NCBI RefSeq assembly: GCF_026624755.1
Contig: NZ_JAPMXC010000001.1
Location: forward strand, 2,018,365-2,082,364
Direction: 5' to 3'
DNA from: Robbsia betulipollinis
Lineage (GTDB): Bacteria > Pseudomonadota > Gammaproteobacteria > Burkholderiales > Burkholderiaceae
Length of the DNA: 64,000 nt
In this document: positions 45,608 to 55,703 of the stretch, piece by piece
Layout: each line of letters starts with the position of its first letter
Numbering within the stretch: the first letter of the stretch is position 1
Notes under the pieces: model-generated
Told to the model about the DNA's origin: nothing
Database searches by the model: none
What the model saw: only the letters and a program-made list of their open reading frames with translations
Translations under genes and position numbers: made by a program

Positions 45608-46981
45608 TCAGCGCCGTTGCCCGAACATCATCTGCCGGGCCAGCAGCGATTTCGCGCCCGGCAGCCAGTCCAGCGCGGCCAGGGCCAGCCCCCGCAACGC
45701 GGCGACCGGTGCGAGATCGACGGTGAAGCCGCGCGCCAGCAGGTCGGTCATGCCGATCGTCACCGCGCGGTCGCGCTGCCGGCGGCGCGCGTAGTCGGCG
45801 AGCGCCGCCGGCGTCGCGCCATGCTGCCCCAGCGCCGCGGCCAGCGCCTGGGCGTCGCGCAGACCGAGGTTCAGCCCCTGGCCGGCGACCGGATGCAGCG
45901 TTTGCGCGGCATTGCCGATCGCCGCGGCTCGCCGGTCGACGAGCCGGTCCCGACGGTTCAGGCCGAGCGGAAACATCGCCCGCCCGGCGAGTTGCGTGAA
46001 CTTCCCCACCCGGGCGCCGAACGCCGTATCGAGTTCGGCGAGGAAGGCGCTGTCCGGGAGTTGCATGCGCCGCGCCGCCTGTTCCGGCGTCTGGCACCAG
46101 ACCAGCGCGTAGTCGGCCGGCTCCGAACCCTGGACATCCGGTCGGTCCGACGACCCCGCCGGGCGTGCCTGTCCCGATTCGGCGAGCGGCAGCAGCGCCA
46201 CCGGCCCTTCGTCGGTGAAGCGTTCCCAGGCGACGCGCGGCAGCGCGGCGCTGCACCGCACGCTGCCGACGATGGCGGTCTGTTGATAATCGCGCGACCG
46301 CGGGTGCATGCCGGCCGCCGCCTGTGCGTCGAACAGACCGCCTTCGGCATGGATCAGCAGGCGCGCGCGCAAGCTGCGGGGGGCGGCCTCGGCGGTATCG
46401 ACGGAGGCGGCATCGTCGGCGGTCGCATCGATGGCGGCAGCGGCAGCGGCAGCGGCGGCGGCAGATGAGGGCATCGACGCCGTCGCCATTCGTACGGTGA
46501 CGCCGTGTTCATCCTGCAGGTCGTCGCGCACCGTGCTGTGTTCCAGGACCCGCACGCGTGCCCCGGCCGCGATGGTCCGGTCCAGGCCGGCGCGCAGGGC
46601 GGCCGTCAGCGCACCGTAGCGGAGCACGTAGCCGAGGGCGGGCAGGTCGTGCTCGCGCCGGTCGATGCGCGTGCGGCCGAAGCGACCGCGTTGCGAAATG
46701 TGGATTTCCTCGATCGGCGTCGCGGCGGCCGGCCAGCCGAGCGGTTCGAGCAGCGTCCGGCTGCCGTACGAGAGCGCCAGCACGCGCGGGTCGCGGTGCG
46801 CGGCAGCGGCGTCGCGCGCGTCGATCAGTACGATCGAGAGCGCCGCGGTCGCGCTGCGGCGCGCCAGCGCTCCGGCCAGCGCCAGCCCGACGGGCCCCGC
46901 GCCGACGATCGCGATGTCGCAGTCGAACGCCGCTGCGTCCGTATCCGCGTCTGCGCTCAACGCAGAGAACTGGCTCAGCAT
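45608..46981 (-). CDS. ubiH: FAD-dependent ubiquinone hydroxylase (UbiH/COQ6 family)
   Basis: A 457-residue flavoprotein monooxygenase of ubiquinone synthesis. The dinucleotide-binding motif is DIAIVGAGPVGLALAGAL (about 22-39), the second FAD motif AAAIGNAAQTLHPVAGQGLNLGLRDAQ-like (read in parts) near 370. UbiH, UbiF and UbiI are close paralogues, so ring position specificity cannot be assigned by eye; location between pepP and dusB is that of ubiH in beta-proteobacteria. A low-complexity insert at about residues 170-200 includes a run of ten alanines. The start overlaps the pepP stop by 7 bp. Confidence 0.88.
   Translation of the reverse strand: MLSQFSALSADADTDAAAFDCDIAIVGAGPVGLALAGALARRSATAALSIVLIDARDAAAAHRDPRVLALSYGSRTLLEPLGWPAAATPIEEIHISQRGRFGRTRIDRREHDLPALGYVLRYGALTAALRAGLDRTIAAGARVRVLEHSTVRDDLQDEHGVTVRMATASMPSSAAAAAAAAAAIDATADDAASVDTAEAAPRSLRARLLIHAEGGLFDAQAAAGMHPRSRDYQQTAIVGSVRCSAALPRVAWERFTDEGPVALLPLAESGQARPAGSSDRPDVQGSEPADYALVWCQTPEQAARRMQLPDSAFLAELDTAFGARVGKFTQLAGRAMFPLGLNRRDRLVDRRAAAIGNAAQTLHPVAGQGLNLGLRDAQALAAALGQHGATPAALADYARRRQRDRAVTIGMTDLLARGFTVDLAPVAALRGLALAALDWLPGAKSLLARQMMFGQRR
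46433..46464 (-). repeat. GGC/GGCAGC trinucleotide run in ubiH
   Basis: A short repeat of alanine codons encodes ten consecutive Ala residues in the ubiH product. Confidence 0.85.
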
Positions 46982-48498
46982 CGCGCCTCCCGCATCAGGG
47001 CTTCGATCGCGTCGGCCTCGACGGGGACGTCACGGGTGATCAGCTCGCAACCGTCCTCGGTGACAACCGCATCGTCCTCGACGCGAATGCCGATGTCCCA
47101 GAACGCCTCGGGCACGTCGTCGGCACGGCGCACGTACAGGCCGGGTTCGATCGTCAGCACCATGCCCGCGCGCAGGACGCGCGAGGCCGGCGGCGCGGGC
47201 GCGGCGGTATCGTCCGCATCGTCGGTCGGGGTCGTCGCGCCCGCGTCCGCCTCGCTGTCGCCCGTCTCGCCGCGTTCCTCGTAGTCCCCGCAGTCGTGCA
47301 CGTCGAGCCCGAGCCAGTGGCCCGTGCGGTGCATGTAGAAACGCGTATAGGCCCGCGCGGCGATGGCGTCGTCGACGCTGCCGTGCGCGTCCGCGCGCAA
47401 CAGACCGGTGTCGAACAGGCCCTGCACCAGCACACGCAACGCGGCCTGGTGCGCGTCGTCGAAACGGGCGCCGGGTCGGGTCGCGACGGCGGCGGCATGG
47501 TTCGCCGCGACGACGATGTCGTAAAGCGCACGCTGCGGGCCGCTGAAGCGGCCGTTCGCCGGAAAGGTCCGGGTGATGTCGGAGGCGTAGCCGTCGAGTT
47601 CGCAGGCGGCGTCGATCAACACCAGGTCGCCGTCCGCGAGCACCTTGTCGCCCGCCGGGTAATGGAGAATGCAGGCGTTCGCGCCGGCCGCCACGATCGA
47701 GCCATAAGCGGGGGCCTGCGCGCCATGACGTCGGAACTCATACAGCAATTCGGCTTCGAGCGCGTATTCGGGCAGGCCGGGGCGCGCGGCGCGCATCGCA
47801 CGCAGATGCGCCTGCGCGGAGATGGCCGCGGCGGCGCGCATGCGGGCAAGTTCGCTGGCGTCCTTGACGATGCGCATCGCTTCGATCACGGGCGTCAGGT
47901 CGTGGCGCGACGCGGGCGCGCGGTGGCCGCGCCGGCCGCGCACGGTGGCGATCCAGCGCGCGATGTCCGCGTCGAGGCCCGTATCCGCATGGAACGGATG
48001 GAAGAGCGTGGGCGCGCCGTCCAGGCAGGCCGGCAGATGGGTGTCGCGCGCGCTGTTCGGCAGCGCGGCGTCCACGCCGAACGCCCGACGTGCGGCATCG
48101 GGTCCGTAGTGGAATCCTTCCCAGACTTCGCGCGCCGGGTCTTTTTCCCGGCAAAACAGCGTGCTCGACGGCGCTTCCGTTTTCCCCGCGCCGCGGCTGT
48201 CGAGCAGCAGCAGCGCGTCGGGCTCGGTGAAACCGGTCAGATAGAAAAAGTCGCTGTCCTGCCGGTAGGGGAAATCGCCGTCGCGGCTGCGGACCCGGGC
48301 CGGTGCCGCGGCGATCAGGGCGATGCCGCCTCCGGCCGCGCGCAACGCCGCGAGCACCCGTTGGCGCCGTCGCGCGAATACTTCGGGAGGAAAGGCGCGG
48401 TCCGCGACCCGGGGCGGCGTGCGGTGCGCGTCGGGTGCCGATGGGCGCGCGGCGTCGGTCGCGAAAGAACGAGAGGAGGCGGGAGAGGGCGGGTGCAT
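46975..48498 (-). CDS. pepP: Xaa-Pro aminopeptidase (aminopeptidase P family)
   Basis: A 507-residue dinuclear metal peptidase of the pita-bread fold that removes the first residue before proline. N-terminal aminopeptidase P domain (FPYRQDSDFFYLTGFTEPDA), then catalytic metal ligands: VLIDAACELDGYASDITRTFP, MHRTGHWLGLDVHD, LTIEPGLYV and EDDAVVTEDGCELIT. An acidic low-complexity insert of about 35 residues follows the third ligand region (EERGETGDSEADAGATTPT and on). In beta-proteobacteria pepP commonly precedes ubiH. Confidence 0.94.
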   Translation of the reverse strand: MHPPSPASSRSFATDAARPSAPDAHRTPPRVADRAFPPEVFARRRQRVLAALRAAGGGIALIAAAPARVRSRDGDFPYRQDSDFFYLTGFTEPDALLLLDSRGAGKTEAPSSTLFCREKDPAREVWEGFHYGPDAARRAFGVDAALPNSARDTHLPACLDGAPTLFHPFHADTGLDADIARWIATVRGRRGHRAPASRHDLTPVIEAMRIVKDASELARMRAAAAISAQAHLRAMRAARPGLPEYALEAELLYEFRRHGAQAPAYGSIVAAGANACILHYPAGDKVLADGDLVLIDAACELDGYASDITRTFPANGRFSGPQRALYDIVVAANHAAAVATRPGARFDDAHQAALRVLVQGLFDTGLLRADAHGSVDDAIAARAYTRFYMHRTGHWLGLDVHDCGDYEERGETGDSEADAGATTPTDDADDTAAPAPPASRVLRAGMVLTIEPGLYVRRADDVPEAFWDIGIRVEDDAVVTEDGCELITRDVPVEADAIEALMREARC

Positions 48499-48506
48499 AG
48501 GCGATT

Positions 48507-49304
48507 CTAGCGCGCGTTCGCGCGCAGCGCCGTATCCAGCGCGGTTAATTCGGCAGGCGTGCCGACGTTCGCCCAGCGGCCTCGCCAGACCTCGGCCGAC
48601 GCGCGACCGCTGGCGATCGCTTCACGGAAGAACGGCAACAGGGCCATGCGCGGCACCGGCGCGCGGCGTGCGATCGCCGCGAACGTGCGGCTGTCGTACA
48701 GGCCGAAGCTGGCGAATGTGAAGCGTGCCGGGCCGTCGGCGCTGAGCGTCTCGCCGTCGAAGGCGAAGTCGCCGTGCGGATGGAAGGGCGGATTCGGCAC
48801 CATGACCAGGTGCATGGCCGGTTGCGCGCGCTGATGCATCGCACGCGCGCGCTCGCGCAACGTGGCGAAATCGAAATCGCAGAAAACATCGCCGGCGACC
48901 GCGAGGAAAACCGTGTGCGTGGCGGCCGGCGTCCCTGCGGCCGGCGCTCCGGCGGCCGGCGCTCCGGCAGCGCGGGCCTCGCCCGTTTCGGCGATTGCGT
49001 CCGCGCCTGCCAGCAGCGGCAGCGCCTGTGCGATGCCGCCGGCGGTCTCCAGCGCGCGCGCGCCTTCCGCGGAGTACCGCAGCGAGACGCCCCAGCGACT
49101 CCCGTCGCCCAGCGCCGCCGCGAACTGCTCGCCCAGCCAGGCGTGGTTGATGACGATGCGCCGGATGCCGGCGCGCGCCAGCGCCTCGATCTGCCAGACG
49201 ATCAGCGGCTTGCCGCCGGCTTCCAGCAGGGGCTTGGGAGTATGGTCGGTCAGCGGTCGCATCCGTTCGCCGCGGCCGGCGGCGAAAATCATTGCAGTAT
49301 CCAT
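48507..49304 (-). CDS. murU: N-acetylmuramate alpha-1-phosphate uridylyltransferase (MurU)
   Basis: A 265-residue sugar nucleotidyltransferase. The signature AAGRGERMRPLTDHTPKPLL is at about residues 8-27, followed by GKPLIVWQIEALARAG. MurU converts MurNAc-alpha-1-phosphate to UDP-MurNAc in the recycling shortcut that bypasses de novo synthesis and confers fosfomycin tolerance in Pseudomonas. Assignment relies on the adjacent amgK. An insert encoded by a 15-bp repeat (AAGAPAAGAPAAGTPAAT) interrupts the domain at about residues 113-130. Confidence 0.88.
   Translation of the reverse strand: MDTAMIFAAGRGERMRPLTDHTPKPLLEAGGKPLIVWQIEALARAGIRRIVINHAWLGEQFAAALGDGSRWGVSLRYSAEGARALETAGGIAQALPLLAGADAIAETGEARAAGAPAAGAPAAGTPAATHTVFLAVAGDVFCDFDFATLRERARAMHQRAQPAMHLVMVPNPPFHPHGDFAFDGETLSADGPARFTFASFGLYDSRTFAAIARRAPVPRMALLPFFREAIASGRASAEVWRGRWANVGTPAELTALDTALRANAR
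48922..48966 (-). repeat. 15-bp tandem repeat in murU
   Basis: Three units of the type GCGGCCGGCGCTCCG (plus strand), one with two mismatches, encoding AAGAP/AAGTP. Confidence 0.9.
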
Positions 49305-49341
49305 GGCCTGTCCGGGTAGGGGGCGTTGCAGGGGAAGGGCG

Positions 49342-50472
49342 TCAGAACGTATAGCCGACGGTTTCCGCACGGTTCTCGATCTGGTCGAGCAGCCGCGCGA
49401 GCGGCGTCAATTCGCGATAACGGCCTGCGACCTTGCGCGCATAGGCGATGAAGCGCGGCGTGTCCGCCAGATAGCGGGGCTTGCCGTCGCGGTAGGCGAG
49501 CCGGGCGAACAGGCCGATGATTTTCAGATGGCGCTGCAGGCCCATCCATTCGAGTTCGCGGTAATACTCGGAGAAATCGGCCCGCACCGGCAGGCCGGCG
49601 GCCTTCGCGCGGCCCCAGTACCAGGCGATGCAATCGAGCTCGAACCCTTCGTCCCAGCTGATGAAGGCGTCGCGGAACAGGGACGCGACGTCGTAGGTGG
49701 CGGGGCCCAGCACCGCGTCCTGGAAGTCGAGCACGGCCGGCGCGGGCGGCGCCACCATCAGGTTGCGCGGCATGAAATCGCGATGCACGAAGAGCCGCGG
49801 CTGCGCCAGGGCGCTGTCGATCAGCGTGCGGAAGACGCCGTCGAGGGTGGCGCGCTCGGTCGCGTCGAGCGTGCGGCCGAGATGGCGGCCGAGATACCAC
49901 TCGGGCAGCAGTTCGAGTTCGCGGCGCAGCAGCGGTTCGTCGTATTCCGGGAGGACCTGCGGCCGGCTGGCGGACTGCCAGCGGATCAGCGTGTCGAGCG
50001 CGGCGCGCATCAGCGCCCGGGCGTCCTCTTCGCCGGCACCGGACAGGGCGTCCAGATAGGACGTCGTGCCCAGGTCGGACAGCAGCATGAAGCCGCGTTC
50101 GACGTCGGCGGCGAGGATGCGCGGCACGTGCACGCCGGCCTCGGCCAGCAGGGCCTGGATCTGCACGAACTCGCGCGATTTCTCGGGCGGCGGCGCATCC
50201 ATGGCGATCAGCGAGCCGGCGCGCGCGGGCAGGCGGAAGTAGCGCCGGAAGCCCGCGTCGGAGGAGGCCGGTGCGAGCGCCGCGACGTCGAGCCCGGGAT
50301 CGGCGTCCGTTCCCGTCGGCGCGGCGCAGGCCACGCCGCGCAGCCACGCGCGCAACGCCGTCAGGCGGAGATCGTCGGCGACCTGGTCCGCGGCGGTGTC
50401 TGCCTGTGTCGCGGGGGGCGCTGCGGCGGCCGGGGGGGAAAGAGGCGCGGAGCGGGAACTGTTTTGTGTCAT
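49342..50472 (-). CDS. amgK: N-acetylmuramate/N-acetylglucosamine kinase AmgK
   Basis: A 376-residue aminoglycoside-phosphotransferase-fold sugar kinase making MurNAc-alpha-1-phosphate. The catalytic motif HRDFMPRNLM and metal-binding LDFQDAVLGPATYD are present; SDAGFRRYFRL and LLSDLGTTSYLD are typical. Residues 1-35 are a Pro/Ala-rich extension. It is divergent from lptD and followed by murU 37 bp later. The amgK/lptD divergence is widespread in Proteobacteria. Confidence 0.92.
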   Translation of the reverse strand: MTQNSSRSAPLSPPAAAAPPATQADTAADQVADDLRLTALRAWLRGVACAAPTGTDADPGLDVAALAPASSDAGFRRYFRLPARAGSLIAMDAPPPEKSREFVQIQALLAEAGVHVPRILAADVERGFMLLSDLGTTSYLDALSGAGEEDARALMRAALDTLIRWQSASRPQVLPEYDEPLLRRELELLPEWYLGRHLGRTLDATERATLDGVFRTLIDSALAQPRLFVHRDFMPRNLMVAPPAPAVLDFQDAVLGPATYDVASLFRDAFISWDEGFELDCIAWYWGRAKAAGLPVRADFSEYYRELEWMGLQRHLKIIGLFARLAYRDGKPRYLADTPRFIAYARKVAGRYRELTPLARLLDQIENRAETVGYTF

Positions 50473-50588
50473 TCGACGGGGGACGAGAGGGGGCCGGCAC
50501 GCCGCCTGGCGGACGCGTCGACGAGCTTATTTGACAACGCATTGCCAACTAAGCGGCGCATTCGGCTGGAGCAAGGGATGGATTGCCA

Positions 50589-50594
50589 TATAAT
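50589..50594 (+). promoter_or_regulatory. Candidate -10 for lptD-surA-pdxA-rsmA
   Basis: Perfect TATAAT about 105 bp before the lptD start in the 227-bp divergent gap. The only TTGACA nearby (50531-50536) is 52 bp away, so not its -35. No sigma-E-like GGAACTT is seen. Confidence 0.45.
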
Positions 50595-50699
50595 ACCCCA
50601 CGAATTCGGACACCCCGTGCGAATCCCGACTGTCCGAGCCGCACCAGCCGCACCCCCCGGGGGGCGCCGGGCGCGCCGGTCGAAGCGCCTCCTGCATTC

Positions 50700-53084
50700 A
50701 TGCCGCCCAGACTGTTCATACGATCGAATCCGTTCGCCAGCCCGCCATCGCGAAGAAAGCGCGTCGTGATCGCGCTCTTCGCCGCAGGCTGCGTCTCCCC
50801 GGTAACGGGCTTCGCCCAACTGACCGGCGACGCCGCGCGCCCGGTCGCGCTCGACCCGAAATGGGGCTTCAGTCTCGCGCCGCAGATCGTCGAGCAGCCG
50901 CTGGCCCCGGGCCAGACCTCGGGCACGTTCTCGCTGGGCGATCACGTCAGCGCGGACGGCGAGCGTCAGACCACGCTGACCGGCAACGCCGAACTGCGTC
51001 GCTACGGCGCGATCATCCGTGCCGACAAGATCCATTACGACGCGGATACCGACGTCGCCGACGCCTACGGCAACGTGCGGATCAACCAGCATGGCAACCT
51101 GTTCGTCGGGCCGCGCGCGCAAATGGCGCTCGAGGCGCGGGTCGGCTACATGTTGACGCCGACCTATCATTTCGGTGAATCCGGCGCGGGCGGCAAGGGC
51201 GAACGGCTCGACATGCTCGACGACGAACGCACGCGCATCACCCGCGGCACGTATAGCGCCTGTGCCTGCGCGGACCCGAGCTGGTACGTGCGCGCGAGCC
51301 GTTTCGACATGGACCAGGGCGACAACCTCGGCACCGCCCTCAACGGCGTGCTGTTTTTCCAGGGGGTGCCGATCTTCGCCAGCCCTTACCTGACGTTTCC
51401 GTTGTCGAGCGACCGGCAGTCCGGCGTCCTGCCGCCCACGTTCACCTACAGTTCGACCAGCGGCGCGGACATCACCATTCCGTACTACGTGAACATCGCG
51501 CCGAACCGCGACCTGACGCTGCGGCCACGCATCCTGGAGCGGCGCGGAGCGTTTCTGGGGATGGACTACCGGTACCTGTCGCCCACCTACTCCGGCACGG
51601 ATACGATCGAGTACATGCCCCACGACGCGGTGGCGCAGCGCGACAACCGTTATGCGATCTTCCTGAAACACAATCAGAATTTCGGCGACGGGTTCAGCGG
51701 CTACATCAATTACAACCGGGTGTCGGACGCGGCGTATACATCGGATCTGTCCAGCGGCAACACGATCATCTACAACGGCACGCAGTTGCTGTTCCAGCAG
51801 GAAGCCGGACTGCGCTATGACAAGGGTCCGTGGTCCGTGCTGGTGCGCGAGCAGCGCTGGCAGTCGCTCGACAACGCGGCGCCGCCTTATTCCCGCGAAC
51901 CGGAACTCGACGTCAATTACCAGAAATACGATGTCGGCGGCTTCGATTTCGGCGCGGAAGGCAATTACACGCGATTCACGAGCATCGAGTCCACGATGCC
52001 CGAGGGCGAGCGCCTGTTCCTGAATCCGTACATCAGCTATCCGATCGTGCACCCGGGCTGGTTCGTGATTCCGAAGGTGCAATACCACCTGGCGTCGTAC
52101 AACCTCTCCTACATTCCGTCGACGATTTCCTCGACGCAACCGCAGTCCCTGCCGAACAAGAACATCAACGTCGCGATCCCGACGGTGAGCCTGGACAGCG
52201 GCCTCAAATTCGAAAGGCATGTGCGCGTGTTCGGGCGCGACTATATTCAGACGCTCGAGCCGCGGCTCTTTTACGTCTATACGCCGTACCGGAACCAGTC
52301 CGACATCCCGGTGTTCGACACGGCGCAGTCCGATTTCGGGCTCGCCGAGATCTTCACGACGAACACCTTCGTCGGCAATGACCGCATCGCCGACGCCAAC
52401 CGGTTGACCGCCGCGGTGACGACGCGTTTCCTGAACCCCGACACCGGGGACGAGCGCGCGCGCTTCGTCATCGCGCAGCAATACAATTTCCGCATGCAGC
52501 AGACGACGATGCCGAACGTGAGCGTGGACGAATCGTCGCGTACGGATCTGATCCTGGGGGCATCGTTCAAGCTGACCGACACGTTCGCCACCCAGAACGC
52601 GTTCCAGTACAACCAGGAAACGAACCAGATCGATCGCCTGAACACGGGCTTCGCCTGGAGCCCCGAGGACCGCAAGGTCATCAATCTCGCCTACCGGTAC
52701 ACGCGCGCGACGTCGACGCTCGCGGACACCACCGGCGAGATCAAGCAGGCGGTCCTGTCCGCGCAATGGCCGGTGATGCGCAACGTCTACGCGGTCGGGC
52801 GCGTCAACTACGCGTTCGATTCGCACCGTCTGGTCGACGGTCTGCTGGGTTTTCAGTACGATGCGCCCTGCTGGACGCTGGGCATGGCGATCCAGCGCTA
52901 TGCGAACGGGCTGACGACGACAGGCCTGCCGGCGACCGGTACGCGTTTCCTTGCGCAGCTGACGCTCAAGGGCTTCTCGAACATCGACAATGGCCTGGTG
53001 GCCTCGTTCCGGGCCAGCGTGCCCGGTTACGTCCCGCCGCCGCCGCCCGCCGATCCGGTATCGCGCTTCTCCGACTATGACTGA
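50700..53084 (+). CDS. lptD: LPS-assembly outer-membrane protein LptD
   Basis: A 794-residue protein inserting LPS into the outer leaflet with LptE. The signal peptide spans about residues 20-40 ([19 protein letters not shown]). An OstA/jellyroll domain follows ([34 protein letters not shown]). The beta-barrel starts near residue 230. Mature cysteines are Cys188, Cys190 ([12 protein letters not shown]) and Cys724 (DAPCWTLGM), so only three, against four in E. coli. ATG 50700 is preferred because an earlier in-frame ATG (50583) would add 39 Pro/Arg-rich residues ahead of the signal. Confidence 0.95.
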   Translation: MPPRLFIRSNPFASPPSRRKRVVIALFAAGCVSPVTGFAQLTGDAARPVALDPKWGFSLAPQIVEQPLAPGQTSGTFSLGDHVSADGERQTTLTGNAELRRYGAIIRADKIHYDADTDVADAYGNVRINQHGNLFVGPRAQMALEARVGYMLTPTYHFGESGAGGKGERLDMLDDERTRITRGTYSACACADPSWYVRASRFDMDQGDNLGTALNGVLFFQGVPIFASPYLTFPLSSDRQSGVLPPTFTYSSTSGADITIPYYVNIAPNRDLTLRPRILERRGAFLGMDYRYLSPTYSGTDTIEYMPHDAVAQRDNRYAIFLKHNQNFGDGFSGYINYNRVSDAAYTSDLSSGNTIIYNGTQLLFQQEAGLRYDKGPWSVLVREQRWQSLDNAAPPYSREPELDVNYQKYDVGGFDFGAEGNYTRFTSIESTMPEGERLFLNPYISYPIVHPGWFVIPKVQYHLASYNLSYIPSTISSTQPQSLPNKNINVAIPTVSLDSGLKFERHVRVFGRDYIQTLEPRLFYVYTPYRNQSDIPVFDTAQSDFGLAEIFTTNTFVGNDRIADANRLTAAVTTRFLNPDTGDERARFVIAQQYNFRMQQTTMPNVSVDESSRTDLILGASFKLTDTFATQNAFQYNQETNQIDRLNTGFAWSPEDRKVINLAYRYTRATSTLADTTGEIKQAVLSAQWPVMRNVYAVGRVNYAFDSHRLVDGLLGFQYDAPCWTLGMAIQRYANGLTTTGLPATGTRFLAQLTLKGFSNIDNGLVASFRASVPGYVPPPPPADPVSRFSDYD

Positions 53085-53140
53085 CGCAACCGCTGTCGTC
53101 GGCAATTTCCGCCGCGTGCCGCAACCCGAAGGAGTCTCTG

Positions 53141-54517
53141 TTGGCAATGGTTAAGACTTTACGATTGGCCTCGATGGCCAGTGCAACGATTTTCGCCGGC
53201 GCGCTGCTGTCGGCGTCGCCGGCAATGGCGCAGGCACTGAGCGGTTCGGCCGCCGCGCCGCAGGCGAAAGCCGCGCGAACGGGGGACGAGGTGGACCGCA
53301 TCATCGCCGTCGTCGACAACGGCGTGATCACCGAGCGTCAGCTCGACCGCCGCGTGGCGATGGTCAAGCGGCGCCTCCAGGGCCGCAGCCAGTTGCCGTC
53401 CGACGCCGAGTTGCGCAAGCAGGTGCTCAACCAGATGGTGGTCACCGAGATCCAGTTGCAGAAGGCCGAGTCCGAAGGCATTCACATCGACGATGCCGCG
53501 GTCGACGCGACGCTCACGCGGCTGGCCCAGTCGAACGGTCTGCCGCTCGACCAGTTCCGTGCCCGCATCGAAGCCGAGAACGTGCCCTGGACGACGTTTC
53601 GCAGCGACGCGCGCGACGAGATGACGCTCGCCGAACTGCGGCGCCGCGACGTCGACAGCAAGATCACGGTATCGGACGCCGAGGTCGCGAACTACATCGC
53701 GAGCCAGCACGGCATCACCTCGGCGCCGAACGACCTGCATTTGCAGCATTTGCTGGTGGCGGTGCCGGCGGGCGCGCCGGAAGCGGATGTGCAGGCTGCG
53801 GAAAAGCGCGCGGAGAAGGTCATCGCCGATGCGCGTGACGGCCGCGATTTCGCGCGCCTCGCGAAGTCGAATTCGCAGGCGGGCGATGCGAAGGCCGGCG
53901 GCGACCTCGGTTTCAAGGCGCCCGACGCCTTGCCCAAGCCCTTCGTCGACGCAGTCGCCACGATCGCGCCGGGCCAGGTCGTGCCGGAGCCGATCCGCAC
54001 CGCCGACGGCTGGGAAGTGGTCCGGCTCGTCGAGCGCCGCGCATCGAGTTCGGCCGCGAGCAAGATTACGCAGACGCATGTCAGCCATATCCTGCTGCGC
54101 GTGGGCGAGGGGTCGTCCGAAGCGGACGTGGTCAGCAAGCTGCAACGCATCAAACGCGATATCGAGGCCGGCAAGGGCACGTTCGCCGAATACGCGCGCA
54201 GCAATTCGCAGGACGGCTCGGCCGGACAGGGCGGTGACCTGGGCTGGATCAACCCGGGCCAGACCGTACCGGATTTCGAACGCGTGATGAACCAGTTGCA
54301 GCCGGGGCAGATCAGCAACCCGGTGCGTTCCGAGTATGGCTATCACCTGATCCTGGTGCAGGGACGCCGCGAATCGGTGGCAACGCCGGCCGAGCAGGAG
54401 GACGCGGCGCGTCAGGCGGTCGGGTCGCGCAAGTCCGAGCAGGCATACGCGGACTGGCTGCGCGAGCTGTACGATTCGGCCTACATCAAGACGATGCTGG
54501 ACACCACCACGCCGTGA
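53141..54517 (+). CDS. surA: Periplasmic chaperone / peptidyl-prolyl isomerase SurA
   Basis: A 458-residue chaperone for outer-membrane proteins, LptD among them. A signal peptide ([20 protein letters not shown], cleavage near MAQA) leads to the SurA N domain ([21 protein letters not shown]) and two parvulin domains (about 197-300 and 308-405). TTG 53141 is taken because GGAG at 53131-53134 lies 6 bp upstream; ATG 53147 would be 12 bp away. The final TGA overlaps the GTG start of pdxA. Confidence 0.95.
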   Translation: MAMVKTLRLASMASATIFAGALLSASPAMAQALSGSAAAPQAKAARTGDEVDRIIAVVDNGVITERQLDRRVAMVKRRLQGRSQLPSDAELRKQVLNQMVVTEIQLQKAESEGIHIDDAAVDATLTRLAQSNGLPLDQFRARIEAENVPWTTFRSDARDEMTLAELRRRDVDSKITVSDAEVANYIASQHGITSAPNDLHLQHLLVAVPAGAPEADVQAAEKRAEKVIADARDGRDFARLAKSNSQAGDAKAGGDLGFKAPDALPKPFVDAVATIAPGQVVPEPIRTADGWEVVRLVERRASSSAASKITQTHVSHILLRVGEGSSEADVVSKLQRIKRDIEAGKGTFAEYARSNSQDGSAGQGGDLGWINPGQTVPDFERVMNQLQPGQISNPVRSEYGYHLILVQGRRESVATPAEQEDAARQAVGSRKSEQAYADWLRELYDSAYIKTMLDTTTP

Positions 54518-55566
54518 ACACCGTGTCCCCGGTCCCCGGCCTGGCGGCCGTCGCGCCGCCCGACGACGCCGTCGCGTTGACGGTGGCGATCACCACCGGC
54601 GAGCCGGCGGGGGTCGGGCCCGAGCTGACGCTGGCGGCGCTGGCGCGGGGACGGGCCGATGCGCGCTGGCCGGACACGCGCTTCGTGGTGCTGGGCGATG
54701 GGGCCTTGCTGGCGGCGCGTGCGTCGGCGGTGGGGGTCGACTGGCAGGCGCTGCTGGCGAATGGGCAGGTCGTGCTGGCCGATGTGCCGGCGGCGGTTCC
54801 GGTCGTCGCCGGGCGGCTCGATGCGCGTAACGGCGCCTACGTGCTGGCCCTGCTCGATGCGGCGATCGATGGCGCGCGTGCCGGCGATTTCGATGCGATC
54901 GTCACCGCGCCTCTGCAAAAGAGCACCATCAACGACGCCGGCGTGCCCTTCACCGGCCACACCGAATACCTGGCGGAGCGCACCGCGACCGAACAGGTCG
55001 TGATGATGCTCGCCGGCACCGGCGAACGGCCCCTGCGCGTCGCGCTGGCGACCACGCACCTGCCGCTGTCGCAGGTCGCCGGCGCGTTGTCGCGCGCGTC
55101 GCTGGTACGGATACTGACCATCATCGACGCGGATCTGCGGCGCGGCTTCGGCATCGCCGCGCCGCGCATCCTGGTGACGGGCCTGAACCCGCATGCGGGG
55201 GAGAACGGCTATCTCGGACGCGAGGAGATCGACGTCATTTCTCCCGCGATCGAGCAGGCCCGCGCGGCTGGCATCGATGCGCGCGGCCCGTATCCCGCCG
55301 ACACGCTGTTTCAGCCGCGCCATCTCGCCGACGCCGACTGCGTGCTGGCGATGTTTCACGATCAGGGGCTGCCGGTGCTGAAATACGCCACCTTCGGCGC
55401 GGGCATCAACATCACGCTGGGCCTGCCGATCATTCGCACGTCGGTGGATCACGGCACGGCGCTCGACCTGGCCGGCAGCGGCCGCGCCGACCCGGGCAGC
55501 ATGCTCGCGGCGCTCGATACCGCGGTGCAGATGGGGCGCCATCGGCGCCGCCCCCAGCCGGCGTAA
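54514..55566 (+). CDS. pdxA: 4-Hydroxythreonine-4-phosphate dehydrogenase PdxA
   Basis: A 350-residue metal-dependent enzyme of pyridoxal 5'-phosphate synthesis. [45 protein letters not shown] and [12 protein letters not shown] contain the substrate and metal ligands (three His). GTG start overlapping surA (GTGA). The lptD-surA-pdxA-rsmA order matches E. coli. Confidence 0.95.
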   Translation: MNTVSPVPGLAAVAPPDDAVALTVAITTGEPAGVGPELTLAALARGRADARWPDTRFVVLGDGALLAARASAVGVDWQALLANGQVVLADVPAAVPVVAGRLDARNGAYVLALLDAAIDGARAGDFDAIVTAPLQKSTINDAGVPFTGHTEYLAERTATEQVVMMLAGTGERPLRVALATTHLPLSQVAGALSRASLVRILTIIDADLRRGFGIAAPRILVTGLNPHAGENGYLGREEIDVISPAIEQARAAGIDARGPYPADTLFQPRHLADADCVLAMFHDQGLPVLKYATFGAGINITLGLPIIRTSVDHGTALDLAGSGRADPGSMLAALDTAVQMGRHRRRPQPA

Positions 55567-55703
55567 CGACCGCCGCCAACGCGTTCGCGTCCCCGGCGCA
55601 CGGCGCGGGACATGCCCGATCCACCGCCTTGCGCGGCGCGCACCGGTCCGCCGGTCACGCGTGCGGATTTTCGATAGCACACCACCGTTTTAAGACCATT
55701 CTT

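Noticed and set aside
50531-50536. TTGACA as the -35 of an lptD promoter
   Set aside because: The only TATAAT is 52 bp downstream and no -10 occurs at 16-18 bp.
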